Under the pieces are notes generated by a model. That model was not told the origin of the DNA. It saw only the letters and a list, made by a program, of their open reading frames with translations, and did not search any database. Position numbers and translations under genes: made by a program. Below are positions 45,795-53,740 of a stretch of 64,000 nt of DNA, one piece after another. Numbering within the stretch: position 1 is the stretch's first letter; every line of letters begins with the position of its first letter. Source of the stretch: Psychroflexus sp. ALD_RP9 (lineage in GTDB: Bacteria > Bacteroidota > Bacteroidia > Flavobacteriales > Flavobacteriaceae); the NCBI RefSeq assembly GCF_017311165.1, contig NZ_CP062973.1, positions 1,488,001-1,552,000 of the forward strand. The letters run 5' to 3'.

Positions 45795-47027
45795 ATGGCT
45801 AAAGAAATACTTGAATGTTCATTCTGCGGTAGAAAAAAATCTGAAACTAACTTATTGATTGCTGGTTTAGATGCACATATTTGTGATCGATGCATCGAAC
45901 AAGCCCACGGAATCGTAATTGAAGAATCTAAGCACAGTGACGATGCAGACTTGTCATCTGAGTTAAAGCTGAGAAAGCCTAAAGCGATTAAAGCTTTTTT
46001 AGATGAATATGTAATTGGTCAAGATATGACTAAAAAAGTGATGTCTGTTGCCGTATATAATCACTACAAACGCTTACTTCAGCCTAAAAGTGATAATGAT
46101 ATAGAAATTCAAAAATCAAACATCATTATGGTAGGTCAAACAGGTACTGGAAAGACCTTAGTGGCCAAAACCATTGCAAAGATGCTCAACGTTCCTTTAG
46201 CAATTGTAGACGCAACCATTCTTACAGAAGCGGGTTATGTTGGCGAAGATGTTGAAACGATTTTAACAAAATTATTAGCGGCAGCAGATTATAACGTTGA
46301 AAAAGCCCAAAAAGGTATTGTATTTATTGATGAAATTGATAAAATCGCCCGAAAAAGTGATAACCCTTCAATTACACGTGATGTTAGTGGTGAAGGTGTT
46401 CAGCAAGCCTTGTTAAAATTATTAGAAGGTTCTACAGTTAATGTACCGCCAAAAGGAGGTCGTAAACATCCTGACCAAAAATTTATAGAGGTTGATACTG
46501 AAAATATTTTATTTATAGCAGGTGGTGCTTTTGATGGCATTGAACGTAATATTTCAAAGCGATTAAATATGCAAGCTGTCGGTTATGGTGCATCACTTAA
46601 AGGTGAAGATATTGATAAAGAAAACTATCTTAAATATATTACACCAAAAGATTTAAAAGACTTTGGTCTAATTCCAGAAATCATTGGGCGTTTACCAGTT
46701 TTAACTCATATGAATCCTCTTGATAAATCAACTTTAAAGCAAATTTTAACACAGCCTAAAAATGCCATTATCAAACAATATGAAAAACTGTTTGAAATGG
46801 ATAATATAGAATTTTCTATCACTGATGGTGCTTTAGATTTTATTGTCGAAAAGGCTTTAGAGTATAAACTAGGTGCACGTGGCTTAAGAAGTTTATGCGA
46901 AACGATTTTAACCGATGCCATGTTCGATTTGCCAGAAAGTGGTGAATCTAAGTTTAAAGTGACCAAGACCTATGCAGAAAAAACCATAAGTCAATCTAAT
47001 TTACAACAACTTAAAGCAGCGAGTTAA
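45795..47027 (+). CDS. clpX: ATP-dependent Clp protease ATP-binding subunit
   Basis: 410 residues. The N-terminal C4 zinc finger (CSFCG ... CDRC) binds substrates and adaptors. The AAA+ domain has Walker A GQTGTGKT, pore loop GYVGED, Walker [10 protein letters not shown], and the arginine-containing LGARGLRSL sensor 2. It unfolds tagged proteins and feeds them to ClpP. Operon with clpP, ended by a hairpin 26 bp downstream. Confidence 0.96.
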   Translation: MAKEILECSFCGRKKSETNLLIAGLDAHICDRCIEQAHGIVIEESKHSDDADLSSELKLRKPKAIKAFLDEYVIGQDMTKKVMSVAVYNHYKRLLQPKSDNDIEIQKSNIIMVGQTGTGKTLVAKTIAKMLNVPLAIVDATILTEAGYVGEDVETILTKLLAAADYNVEKAQKGIVFIDEIDKIARKSDNPSITRDVSGEGVQQALLKLLEGSTVNVPPKGGRKHPDQKFIEVDTENILFIAGGAFDGIERNISKRLNMQAVGYGASLKGEDIDKENYLKYITPKDLKDFGLIPEIIGRLPVLTHMNPLDKSTLKQILTQPKNAIIKQYEKLFEMDNIEFSITDGALDFIVEKALEYKLGARGLRSLCETILTDAMFDLPESGESKFKVTKTYAEKTISQSNLQQLKAAS

Positions 47028-47052
47028 ATTTTCCCTCAAATATTAAATTGAT

Positions 47053-47083
47053 CAAATGCGAGTTATTAACTCGCATTTTTTTA
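47053..47083 (+). terminator. Rho-independent terminator of clpPX
   Basis: An ATGCGAGTTA / TAACTCGCAT palindrome followed by T7. Confidence 0.88.
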
Positions 47084-47109
47084 ATTAAAAGACAATCTTA
47101 AGCGAAAAC

Positions 47110-47140
47110 AGCCATTTATTAATAAATGGTTATTTTTTTT
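47110..47140 (+). terminator. Second hairpin downstream of clpX
   Basis: CCATTTAT / ATAAATGG with a 2-nt loop, followed by TTATTTTTTTT. It may be a backup terminator separating clpX from the surface-protein gene. Confidence 0.45.
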
Positions 47141-47197
47141 AAAGCATATTTACATAGATTTAAATCTTAATCTAGTAGGTGTAAGAACATGTTTTTA

Positions 47198-47205
47198 TAT
47201 TTTTG
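47198..47205 (+). promoter_or_regulatory. -7 promoter box for the type A surface protein
   Basis: TATTTTTG, a full TAnnTTTG match, 18 bp before the ATG at 47224. Confidence 0.5.
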
Positions 47206-47223
47206 TACATAAACATATAAATT

Positions 47224-50145
47224 ATGAAGAAAACTATTTTTTATTTATTTATTTTATTTGGATTATCTGTATTTCAAATGAACGCACAGACTAGTCCTAT
47301 AAATGAAACTTTTTCAAATCTAGGGCCTTACGGTGGTTACCAGACCGAAACCTGGACTGGTGATGATGGAGGAACCTGGACAGCAACAGATGCGAGAACG
47401 GATAGGTCCATTTCTGGTGCTGCTATAATGGTTCGTAATGGTGAACTAACAAGCCCTTCTGTAGCTGGTGGAATAGGCAGCTTAACAGTTACAACTCAAA
47501 GGCAATTTGGTGGTGGTTCAGGTAACATGGATTTAATAGTTAACGGAACATCTGTAGGATCTATCCCTTATGATGGAACGGTTCAAACAACTACCATTAA
47601 TGGTATAAATGTTTCTGGTAACGTGACCGTTGTTATTGACGCAACGAATTCATCAAGCGATAGGGTTGTAATTGACGACTTACAATGGACAGCTTATGCA
47701 GCTGGTTCTCCTCTTTTAGTATCAGATGAAATTACTATTTCAAATTTAGATTATGAAATAGGTAGCGGCCCATCAAGTTCTCAATCATTCAATTTATCGG
47801 GTTCTGACCTTGATAATTCAGATGTCACTGTTTCTGTGCCTGTTTCCTCAGATTTTGAGATTGCTGAAACTACTACTGGCACTTATTCTAATTCAATAAC
47901 ACTCGCTTCTTTTGATGGTACAGCTACTGATATTTTTGTAAGACTAAAGTCAGGCTTGTCAATTAATTCATATTCTGATAATATAACAGTTACAGGTGGA
48001 GGAGCTTCTGACATTACTGTTGGTCTGGAGGGTGAAGTTAGTCCTGAACCTTACGACAACGAAGAGACTTTTGCGAATTATCCTGAAACTTCAGGCTCTT
48101 ATGAAGATGGAGGCTTTTTAGGCTTGGCTGGAAATACTTGGAATTATTTAGCTGCAAGAGGAGATATTAATATAGATTCTGAGACGGTTACTTTAAGGAA
48201 TAACTCATCATCTTCTTTAAATTCCAATATTAATGGTGGTATTTCTATATTTGAATTTGATTATCTACAAGCTTTTAGCACAGATGTGAATCTAGAAGTT
48301 TATGTAAATGGTTCTTTAGTAACAACTGTTACCTCATCTTCTGAACAAGGAGTAACTAAAAATTCTGGACAAATTACAGTTAACGAGCCAGGATCATTCA
48401 CTATAGAATTTAAGCAGGCTTCAGGCGGTGGTCAGGTTGCAATAGATAATTTGAAATGGAATTCTTTTGCTATAACTCCTGATTACACATACGAAAGCGG
48501 CACCTGGAGTCCATCAAACCCTGTTGGATTTTCAACAGCTACCGATAATATTTTAATTGTTGATGGTAGCATTGATGTAACAGGAACATTAGTAGCTAAT
48601 AATTTAGAAGTAGCTTCTGGTGCCACTTTAAATGTAACTTCTTCAGGAATTTTAGATTTAGCGGGCGATATAACAAACAATGGAAGCTTAACTTTCCAAA
48701 GCGATGCATCTGGTTCTGGTCAATTAGCTAATTTTTCTGGAAGCATCACTGGAGATATCACCACTGAGCGTTATATCCCTGCTAAGCGTGCTTTTCGTTT
48801 GATCAGTTCAGCGGTTGATGGTTCAACCATCGCCAACGCTTGGCAACAAGACACGCATATTACAGGTGCAGGTGGCGCTACCAATGGTTTTGACGCTACA
48901 AATACTGATAATCCGTCTATGTTTACATTCGATAATACAATCACTGACCAATCTAGTGGTGCTGGATGGCAAGCTGTCACTTCAACAACTGATGTGATTT
49001 CAGCGGGAACGCCATACCGTTTAATGGTGCGTGGTGATCGAACCATCGATTTAGCTGATAATGAAGCACCAGCCACAGCAACCACTTTAAGTGCTTCAGG
49101 TACAATGCATACAGGAAGCTATTCACCAACTTTAGCTACAGCAGCTAACAATTATAGTTTTGTGGGTAACCCTTATCAAGCGGTAGTTGATTTTGGTGCA
49201 GTAACTAAATCTAATCTCACAGATTTTATCTATGTTTGGGATGCTTCAATTGCTGGGTCTAATGGTAATGGTGGTTATATCACCGTTCAAATCTCAACTG
49301 GAAATATCACAGCACCTAGCCCAAGTAGTTCTGATGCCTCGCAATACATTGCACCAGGTCAAGCCTTTTTTGTGCAAAACAACGCCTCTGGTAATGGCTC
49401 AATTACCTTTGAAGAAGCTGATAAAGCCACAGGTCAAGCTCAGGTGAGTATTTTTAGTACCTACACTAACTTTTACATCAACTCGCGTTTATACAAAGCT
49501 TCAGCTTTACAAAACGGTGAGATGGAAAGTGATGCCATAGGATTACGTTTTAATGAAAACTATACCACGATTGGTAGTGATGAAGATGCGAGTAAATTGG
49601 CCAATCCAGGTGAAAACTATGCGATTGTAAACAATGGTTTTAAATCGATTGATAAGCAAAACATCCCAACTGATGGCCATCAAGTTGATTTATTGATGAT
49701 GAACTATGAAGATACGGCTTACAGCCTAAGCTTCAATTTAGGGAATCAGCCTGAAACGCTTAAGGTTTACTTAAATGACAGCTATTTAAATACACAAACC
49801 GAATTAACAGAGAGCACAACTTATGACTTTACAGTTGATGCTAATGTGCCAGAGAGTATCGATCAAAACCGTTTTCATTTAAGTTTTGAAGAAGTGCCTT
49901 TAAATAACCAAAGTTTTGATGCCGGACAAGTTCGCTTGTATCCTAATCCAGTGGTTCATCAGTTACAAATTGAATTACCAGCTTCAGTTGAGATCAATTC
50001 AGTTCAAGTTTTCAATACCTTGGGTCAACAGGTGCTAACAACCACCCAATCTCAAGTTGATGTGAGTCAATTAGCCTCAGGTGTTTATGTGGTAGAGCTA
50101 GAAACTACAAAAGGGAAAGTGAGCAAGAAAATCATTAAGCAGTAA
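47224..50145 (+). CDS. T9SS type A surface protein (cassette A)
   Basis: 973 residues with a signal peptide (MKKTIFYLFILFGLSVFQMNAQ). Unique N-terminal half (about 23-514): two jelly-roll-like regions ending VVIDDLQW and VAIDNLKW, separated by an Ig-like module rich in Ser, Asp and Val (SDEITISNLDYEIGSGPSS onward), then a short beta-helix-like stretch (NNLEVASGATLNV). The C-terminal half (515-973) begins ERYIPAKRAFRL and is shared, with 8 differences in 459 residues, with the protein at 60741. It ends in a type A sorting domain (RLYPNPVVHQLQIEL ... GVYVVELETTKGKVSKKIIK), the signal for T9SS export and surface anchoring. A 64-residue membrane protein gene follows 24 bp downstream. The ligand is unknown. 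Confidence 0.87.
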   Translation: MKKTIFYLFILFGLSVFQMNAQTSPINETFSNLGPYGGYQTETWTGDDGGTWTATDARTDRSISGAAIMVRNGELTSPSVAGGIGSLTVTTQRQFGGGSGNMDLIVNGTSVGSIPYDGTVQTTTINGINVSGNVTVVIDATNSSSDRVVIDDLQWTAYAAGSPLLVSDEITISNLDYEIGSGPSSSQSFNLSGSDLDNSDVTVSVPVSSDFEIAETTTGTYSNSITLASFDGTATDIFVRLKSGLSINSYSDNITVTGGGASDITVGLEGEVSPEPYDNEETFANYPETSGSYEDGGFLGLAGNTWNYLAARGDINIDSETVTLRNNSSSSLNSNINGGISIFEFDYLQAFSTDVNLEVYVNGSLVTTVTSSSEQGVTKNSGQITVNEPGSFTIEFKQASGGGQVAIDNLKWNSFAITPDYTYESGTWSPSNPVGFSTATDNILIVDGSIDVTGTLVANNLEVASGATLNVTSSGILDLAGDITNNGSLTFQSDASGSGQLANFSGSITGDITTERYIPAKRAFRLISSAVDGSTIANAWQQDTHITGAGGATNGFDATNTDNPSMFTFDNTITDQSSGAGWQAVTSTTDVISAGTPYRLMVRGDRTIDLADNEAPATATTLSASGTMHTGSYSPTLATAANNYSFVGNPYQAVVDFGAVTKSNLTDFIYVWDASIAGSNGNGGYITVQISTGNITAPSPSSSDASQYIAPGQAFFVQNNASGNGSITFEEADKATGQAQVSIFSTYTNFYINSRLYKASALQNGEMESDAIGLRFNENYTTIGSDEDASKLANPGENYAIVNNGFKSIDKQNIPTDGHQVDLLMMNYEDTAYSLSFNLGNQPETLKVYLNDSYLNTQTELTESTTYDFTVDANVPESIDQNRFHLSFEEVPLNNQSFDAGQVRLYPNPVVHQLQIELPASVEINSVQVFNTLGQQVLTTTQSQVDVSQLASGVYVVELETTKGKVSKKIIKQ

Positions 50146-50169
50146 TTCAAAACATTAAAACAGAAAAAC

Positions 50170-50364
50170 ATGAGACATACTTATAAATATGCATTATTAA
50201 TGATGATGGTTTTAGTGGCCGTACAGTTAAATGCACAAGCATTAGAAGATGCCATTGGATTTGAAGACACGGTAAGTGACACGCCTGCGGCACCGATTCA
50301 TTTTTTAATACCACTAGCCATTGCAGTGGGCGCTTTTTTAGGGATTAAAAAACTGAAAAAGTAA
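50170..50364 (+). CDS. Small membrane protein with sorting-signal-like tail (copy A)
   Basis: 64 residues. Signal peptide (MRHTYKYALLMMMVLVAVQLNAQ), then about 20 mostly acidic or polar residues (ALEDAIGFEDTVSDTPAAP), a hydrophobic helix of about 16 (IHFLIPLAIAVGAFLG) and a basic end (IKKLKK). This is the tripartite plan of protein-sorting tails and recalls the short PID-CTERM-like proteins of Flavobacteria, though the exact PID motif is PIH here. A twin at 60522 differs in one residue. Both lie directly after a type A surface gene. The role is unknown; a membrane partner of the surface protein is an inference. Confidence 0.8.
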   Translation: MRHTYKYALLMMMVLVAVQLNAQALEDAIGFEDTVSDTPAAPIHFLIPLAIAVGAFLGIKKLKK

Positions 50365-50385
50365 AAATAGTATCCTAACCAAAGT

Positions 50386-50424
50386 TAAAAGCGATGTTCA
50401 GTATTGAGCGTCGCTTTTTTTATT
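50386..50424 (+). terminator. Rho-independent terminator in repeat arm A
   Basis: Stem GCGATGTTCA / TGAGCGTCGC (two G-T pairs) with loop GTAT, flanked by A and T runs, 22 bp after the small gene. Confidence 0.85.
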
Positions 50425-50455
50425 ACACAGAAGTTCGTTTAACTTTTACAAAGTG

Positions 50456-50463
50456 TATTTTTG
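50456..50463 (+). promoter_or_regulatory. -7 promoter box for the sugar transferase
   Basis: TATTTTTG, only 4 bp before the preferred ATG at 50468. Transcription would start at or near the ATG, giving a leaderless or nearly leaderless mRNA. Confidence 0.5.
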
Positions 50464-50467
50464 TAGT

Positions 50468-51055
50468 ATGTATATAAAGTTTGGTAAAGTACTATTTGAT
50501 ACGCTTCTTGCTACAATACTTTTTTTGGCATTATTGCCTATTTTACTCCTAATATCTATAATTCTTTTATTCTTGCATAAAGATTCACCTTTCTTTACTC
50601 AAATTAGAATTGGTCAATACACTAAAGAATTTAAAATATATAAATTTAAAACGATCACTTCAACTGGTGAAAAATCATCTTTTATGAAATTTCTTAGAAA
50701 AACAAAACTAGATGAAACACTTCAACTACTTAATATTATAAAACAAGAGATGAGTTTTGTAGGGCCAAGACCTGACATTCCTGGATATTACGATCAATTA
50801 TCCCCTAAATACAGCGCTATATCAAGTCTAAAACCAGGTTTAACAGGCTATGCTTCATTAAAATTTTCAAATGAAGAAAGTCTTTTGTCAAAACATAAAA
50901 ACCCGCTTAAATATAATGACGAAGTTATTTTCCCTGAAAAATTACGTTTAAATTTGAAATATCAAAAAGAAATTTCGTTTAAAACAGACCTTAAGCTGCT
51001 TTTTATTACATTTTTAGTGGTTTTAAATTTAACTAACTATGACACAAAAATCTAA
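50468..51055 (+). CDS. Undecaprenyl-phosphate sugar phosphotransferase family protein
   Basis: 195 residues from ATG 50468; a GTG at 50453 adds five residues inside the promoter box. One N-terminal membrane segment (about 10-35) precedes the cytoplasmic domain of the bacterial sugar transferase family (PF02397 type): FFTQIRIGQ, FKIYKFKT, FLRKTKLDETLQLLNIIKQEMSFVGPRPDIPGY and SSLKPGLTGYASL. These enzymes put the first sugar phosphate on undecaprenyl phosphate. The DegT aminotransferase overlaps its 3' end by 17 bp, pointing to a diamino-sugar initiating unit (as in bacillosamine), though an acetyltransferase is absent here. Confidence 0.88.
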   Translation: MYIKFGKVLFDTLLATILFLALLPILLLISIILLFLHKDSPFFTQIRIGQYTKEFKIYKFKTITSTGEKSSFMKFLRKTKLDETLQLLNIIKQEMSFVGPRPDIPGYYDQLSPKYSAISSLKPGLTGYASLKFSNEESLLSKHKNPLKYNDEVIFPEKLRLNLKYQKEISFKTDLKLLFITFLVVLNLTNYDTKI

Positions 51056-52178
51056 AATATGGTTATCTTCTCCGCACATGGGAGGCAACGAGCAAAATTA
51101 CATTAATGAAGCTTTTGCAGAAAATTGGATTGCTCCGCTGGGGCCTAATGTAAATGCCTTTGAAGCTCAACTTGAAGATTATCTTAGTCCAAAATCTTAC
51201 ATTGCTACATTAAGTTCAGGAACAGCAGCTCTACACCTTGCGCTTGTCCAGTTAGGCGTAACATATGGAGACGAAGTTTTATGTCAAAGTTTTACATTTT
51301 CAGCTTCAGCTAATCCTATTATTTACCAAGGAGCCAAACCTATTTTTATTGATAGTGAAGAGCAAACTTGGAACATGTGTCCTCATCATTTAGAACAAGC
51401 TATTAAACACCGCTTAGAACACTACAAAAAGCCCAAAGCAATTATAGCTGTTCATTTATACGGAATGCCTTATCAAATTGAAAAAATTCATGCTATTGCT
51501 AAAGCTTATGATATTCCTGTTATAGAAGATGCTGCTGAAGCTTTAGGCTCAAGCTACAAAGCACAAAGTTGCGGTACTTTTGGTGAGTTTGCAGCTTTAA
51601 GTTTTAACGGTAATAAAATAATTACCACTTCTGGTGGAGGTGCCTTAGTTTGCAAAACGCTTGAAAGTAAACTAGAAACCGTGAAATATGCCACACAGTC
51701 GCGTGATGATGCACCACATTACCAGCACTCTCAATTAGGCTTTAATTACCGAATGAGCAATATTTGTGCAGGAATTGGGCGTGGACAAATGGAAGTGCTA
51801 GACCATCATATAGCTTTGAGAAGACAAATGCATGAGTTTTATAAAGCACTGTTTAAAAACGTTGATGGTATTGAAATATTTGAAGAACCCAACAGCAATT
51901 ATGTTTCTAATCACTGGTTATCGGCTATAACCGTAGATCCCCAAATAACAGGTTTTACAAGAGAAGAACTTCGTTTGAAGTTATTAGAAGATCATATAGA
52001 AAGCAGACCTTTATGGAAGCCGATGCATTTGCAACCCTATTTTAAGGAAGCTTTGTTTTTTGGCAATAGCGTAGCAGAAACATTATTTGATCAAGGCCTA
52101 TGCTTACCATCAGGATCTAACCTTTCTGATAATGATCGAGAACGCATCTCAAACCAAATCGAATCATTTTTAAAGTAA
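51039..52178 (+). CDS. DegT/DnrJ/EryC1-family PLP-dependent sugar aminotransferase
   Basis: 379 residues. It should aminate a 4-keto nucleotide sugar. Visible: LSSGTAALHLAL (phosphate-binding loop), VIEDAAEALGSSY (Asp of the PLP ring), the Schiff-base lysine Lys193 in SFNGNKIITTSGGG, and GFNYRMSNICAGIG. The sequence is closest in character to PglE/bacillosamine-type aminotransferases. Start ATG is inside the sugar transferase gene, so they are coupled. Confidence 0.9.
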   Translation: MTQKSKIWLSSPHMGGNEQNYINEAFAENWIAPLGPNVNAFEAQLEDYLSPKSYIATLSSGTAALHLALVQLGVTYGDEVLCQSFTFSASANPIIYQGAKPIFIDSEEQTWNMCPHHLEQAIKHRLEHYKKPKAIIAVHLYGMPYQIEKIHAIAKAYDIPVIEDAAEALGSSYKAQSCGTFGEFAALSFNGNKIITTSGGGALVCKTLESKLETVKYATQSRDDAPHYQHSQLGFNYRMSNICAGIGRGQMEVLDHHIALRRQMHEFYKALFKNVDGIEIFEEPNSNYVSNHWLSAITVDPQITGFTREELRLKLLEDHIESRPLWKPMHLQPYFKEALFFGNSVAETLFDQGLCLPSGSNLSDNDRERISNQIESFLK

Positions 52179-52184
52179 AGTTAT

Positions 52185-52760
52185 ATGAACCAAAATTCAA
52201 ACACTATACAAGATATTATTCGTTTACGTCGATCAATATTTCCAGCCCAATTTAATGATGAGCCAATCACTGAAACAGAATTGCAACAAATTCTAGAAGC
52301 TGCTAATTGGGCACCAACACATCGCAAAACAGAGCCATGGCGATTTAAAGTTATGCAGGGTAAATCAAAAACTAAACTGAGTGCTTTTTTAGGAAGTTTA
52401 TATTTAAAACACACTGAAAACCCTTCAAAATTTAAACATCGAAAAATCATCGATAAATTTCAGCAGTCCTCTTGTGTTATCGCGATTTGTATGCAACGTG
52501 ACCCCAAAGAAAGTGTTCCTGAATGGGAAGAAGTTGCTGCAGTTGCAATGGCTGTTCAAAATATGTGGCTTGCAGCAACTGACTTAAAAATTGGTTCATA
52601 TTGGAGTTCGCCAAAACTAATTAAACATTTTAATCAATTCTTTGATTTTGCTGAAGGCGAACGCTGTTTAGGTCTATTTTATATGGGAAAAACTGATCAA
52701 GATTGGCCTGAAGGTGAACGAAAGTCTAACATTGAAGATAAAATTGAATACTTTAATTAA
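52185..52760 (+). CDS. Nitroreductase family flavoprotein
   Basis: 191 residues. IIRLRRSIFPAQFNDEPIT at the start, ANWAPTHRKTEPWRF (FMN-binding) and CLGLFYMGKTDQDWPEGER at the end are typical of the YdjA-type nitroreductase group. FMN-dependent NAD(P)H oxidation of nitro compounds or quinones is expected; the natural substrate is unknown. It follows the aminotransferase by 6 bp and is convergent with the DUF456 gene. Confidence 0.88.
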   Translation: MNQNSNTIQDIIRLRRSIFPAQFNDEPITETELQQILEAANWAPTHRKTEPWRFKVMQGKSKTKLSAFLGSLYLKHTENPSKFKHRKIIDKFQQSSCVIAICMQRDPKESVPEWEEVAAVAMAVQNMWLAATDLKIGSYWSSPKLIKHFNQFFDFAEGERCLGLFYMGKTDQDWPEGERKSNIEDKIEYFN

Positions 52761-52763
52761 GCT

Positions 52764-53267
52764 TTAAAACAAAAGCTCACGAGCGTCTATAACTTTATAA
52801 ATAAAAAATACAGTAAAGCTTAAACAACAAACAAATTTGATAAAAGTTGAAGCTAAAAATCCCATAAAAGCGCCAGTTGCTGCCTTAAATGCATCTTGGT
52901 GTTGACGTTTATTAAATACCAATTCTCCAATAAAAGCACCAATAAACGAACCGATTAAAAACCCTAAAGGTATAGGCGAAAGTAAACCTAATATTAAGCC
53001 TACACTAGTGCCAATCATTCCGTATTTGCTGCCGCCATATCGTTTTGTACCATAAGCTGGTATTATATAGTCTAATATAAATATTATTAGAGCTAAAGTA
53101 AAAGTGATAGATAAAACTGTATAATTCATTGGGATGTCTGGAGCTAAATAGAAAAATAATAGTCCCAACCAACTAATCGGTGGTCCTGGTAATACAGGTA
53201 AAAAGCTACCAAAAATCCCTGTAATACATAATACAAATCCTATACTTATTAATAAAATACTCATCAC
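52764..53267 (-). CDS. DUF456 family membrane protein
   Basis: 167 residues in about five hydrophobic segments. FGSFLPVLPGPPISWLGLLFFY and YGGSKYGMIGTSVGLILGLLSPIPLG with GAFIGELV are hallmarks of DUF456. Glycine-zipper-like repeats (GLILG, GSFIGAFIGE) suggest tight helix packing. Function is unknown in the family. It diverges from blaI across 107 bp. Confidence 0.85.
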   Translation of the reverse strand: MMSILLISIGFVLCITGIFGSFLPVLPGPPISWLGLLFFYLAPDIPMNYTVLSITFTLALIIFILDYIIPAYGTKRYGGSKYGMIGTSVGLILGLLSPIPLGFLIGSFIGAFIGELVFNKRQHQDAFKAATGAFMGFLASTFIKFVCCLSFTVFFIYKVIDARELLF

Positions 53268-53318
53268 TTCAATTTTAACGAGTTTAAATGTATCATTAAA
53301 ATTTTAACACAGAAAATC

Positions 53319-53334
53319 AACTAAATATTTAGTT
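53319..53334. promoter_or_regulatory. 16-bp perfect palindrome, probable BlaI-type operator
   Basis: AACTAAATATTTAGTT is a perfect inverted repeat that runs into the -7 box at 53334 of the blaI operon. Its position, the adjacent BlaI/MecI-type repressor gene, and the dimeric nature of these repressors make it the likely autoregulatory site. It is also 52 bp from the divergent DUF456 gene, which it might control as well. Confidence 0.55.
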
Positions 53335-53341
53335 ATATTTG
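53334..53341 (+). promoter_or_regulatory. -7 promoter box for the blaI operon
   Basis: TATATTTG, a full TAnnTTTG match, 33 bp before the blaI ATG and touching the palindrome. Confidence 0.55.
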
Positions 53342-53374
53342 GATTCATATTAAAGATTTAAAGCTGAAACCAAA

Positions 53375-53740
53375 ATGAAAGAATTAACACGAGCAGAAGA
53401 AGAAATTATGCAAATTTTATGGCAACTTGACCATGCTAAAGTGAGTGAAATTATTGATCAAATGCAGCATAAAAAACCATCATATAATACAGTTTCTACC
53501 ATTGTTCGTATTTTACAAGATAAGGGTTTTGTAAGTTTTAGAAAAGAAGGTCGCGGTTATCGCTATTTCCCTATTGTTAATAAAGAAGCTTATCAAGCTT
53601 CGCGAATGAACACGTATGTAAATAATTATTTTGACGGTTCATTTAAAAATATGCTGTCTTTTTTTGTGAAGAAAAAAGAAGTGAATGTTGATGACCTTGA
53701 AGCGATCTTAAATCAAATAAATCCCAAAGACGATGCTTAA
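53375..53740 (+). CDS. BlaI/MecI/CopY family transcriptional repressor
   Basis: 121 residues. ELTRAEEEIMQILWQLDHAKVSEII and KPSYNTVSTIVRILQDKGFVSFRKEGRGYRYFPI form the winged helix of this family. The C-terminal residues make the dimerisation helices. BlaI proteins repress until a BlaR1-type membrane protease relays a signal. That partner overlaps its 3' end by 8 bp. Confidence 0.92.
   Translation: MKELTRAEEEIMQILWQLDHAKVSEIIDQMQHKKPSYNTVSTIVRILQDKGFVSFRKEGRGYRYFPIVNKEAYQASRMNTYVNNYFDGSFKNMLSFFVKKKEVNVDDLEAILNQINPKDDA

Larger units (their letters stand above)
48766..50424 (+). repeat. Inverted repeat arm A (1,659 bp)
   Basis: Matches 60462-62120 in reverse orientation. Both arms are 1,659 bp, with no net insertion or deletion: the small gene begins 1,404 bp into each arm. 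I count about 16 mismatches by eye (roughly 99% identity). The left edge is at GAGCG (ERYIPAK codons) and the right edge is just after the terminator's T run. The arm holds the 3' half of the surface gene, the small gene and the terminator. Confidence 0.95.

Noticed and set aside
48771..49085. Open frames on the strand opposite both repeat arms (48771-49085 minus, 61906-62115 plus)
   Set aside because: They mirror the coding frame of the shared adhesin half and are present twice only because the arms are copies; no start context or recognisable protein features.
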